5,568 nucleotides of DNA from Pseudomonadota bacterium (GTDB lineage: Bacteria; Pseudomonadota; Gammaproteobacteria; Xanthomonadales; Xanthomonadaceae): NCBI GenBank assembly GCA_023423675.1, contig JAFAFD010000461.1, positions 1 to 5,568 on the forward strand, read 5' to 3'. Made by a program: the position numbers and the translations under genes. The notes under the pieces are model-generated. The model ran no database searches. It had not been told where the DNA came from and saw nothing but the letters and a program-made list of their open reading frames with translations. Each line of letters opens with the position of its first letter. Position 1 is the stretch's first letter. Below, piece by piece: positions 5,543 through 5,568 of the stretch.

Positions 5543-5567
5543 CAGCCGAGCGTGGGCTCGGCTCTAC
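5543..5567 (-). repeat. SMAG palindrome 3 (inverted, GTAG head on minus strand)
   Basis: The stem AGCCGAGC (5544-5551) pairs with GCTCGGCT (5556-5563) around the loop GTGG, and CTAC (5564-5567) is the GTAG head read from the other strand. It is the near-perfect reverse complement of copy 1, with 24 of 25 positions matching. It ends one base before the window end. Confidence 0.87.
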
Positions 5568-5568
5568 A

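Larger units (their letters stand above)
5462..5567 (+). terminator. Possible composite RNA hairpin ending the msrB-dipZ-msrA transcript
   Basis: Copies 1 and 3 of the SMAG repeat are inverted relative to each other and could pair over 25 bases in RNA, with the single difference becoming a G-U pair. Copy 2 would then form its own hairpin within the loop. Such structures can halt 3' exonucleases or help end transcription. There is no U-tract, so this is not a standard intrinsic terminator; mRNA stabilisation is as likely. Confidence 0.35.

Noticed and set aside
5462..5567. CRISPR array or integron-type attachment sites
   Set aside because: There are only three short copies, in mixed orientation, each internally palindromic with a GTAG head and with unequal short gaps. 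That is the SMAG/REP pattern, not direct repeats with uniform spacers.

Overview
The window looks like a piece of a Stenotrophomonas chromosome, most likely the S. maltophilia complex. Base composition is very GC-rich, with strong G/C preference at third codon positions. The right end carries three short palindromes with the GTAG head and the AGCCGAGC/GCTCGGCT stem of the SMAG (Stenotrophomonas maltophilia GTAG) repeat family. The genus call is an inference from these repeats and the gene types; no search was run.

Layout: two divergent transcription units share a 144-base control region (2208-2351). Leftward (minus strand) lies a two-component system: an OmpR/PhoB-type response regulator (1488-2207) followed by a membrane sensor histidine kinase (19-1491), with stop and start codons overlapping as ATGA. 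Rightward (plus strand) lies a tightly packed three-gene operon: msrB (2352-2927), dipZ (2927-4699) and msrA (4715-5452). The operon ends in a cluster of three SMAG palindromes (5462-5567). Bases 1-18 lie beyond the kinase stop and show nothing I can assign.

How the genes may work together: MsrB (R-epimer) and MsrA (S-epimer) together reduce both forms of methionine sulfoxide. Both have N-terminal export signals, so they should act in the cell envelope. DipZ combines a six-helix CcdA/DsbD-like electron conduit with a periplasmic TlpA-like thioredoxin domain (Cys-Ile-Asn-Cys). It is the obvious source of reducing power, drawn from cytoplasmic thioredoxin. The set resembles a PilB-type envelope methionine sulfoxide repair system split into separate proteins. 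Unusually, neither reductase keeps a classical resolving cysteine, so DipZ may reduce their catalytic cysteine sulfenic acids directly. The divergent two-component system is a plausible regulator, comparable in logic to HprSR beside msrPQ in E. coli. The kinase's only two cysteines are adjacent and sit in a methionine-rich first membrane helix, which makes a redox-sensing role worth testing. Two interleaved inverted repeats in the shared control region are candidate operators.
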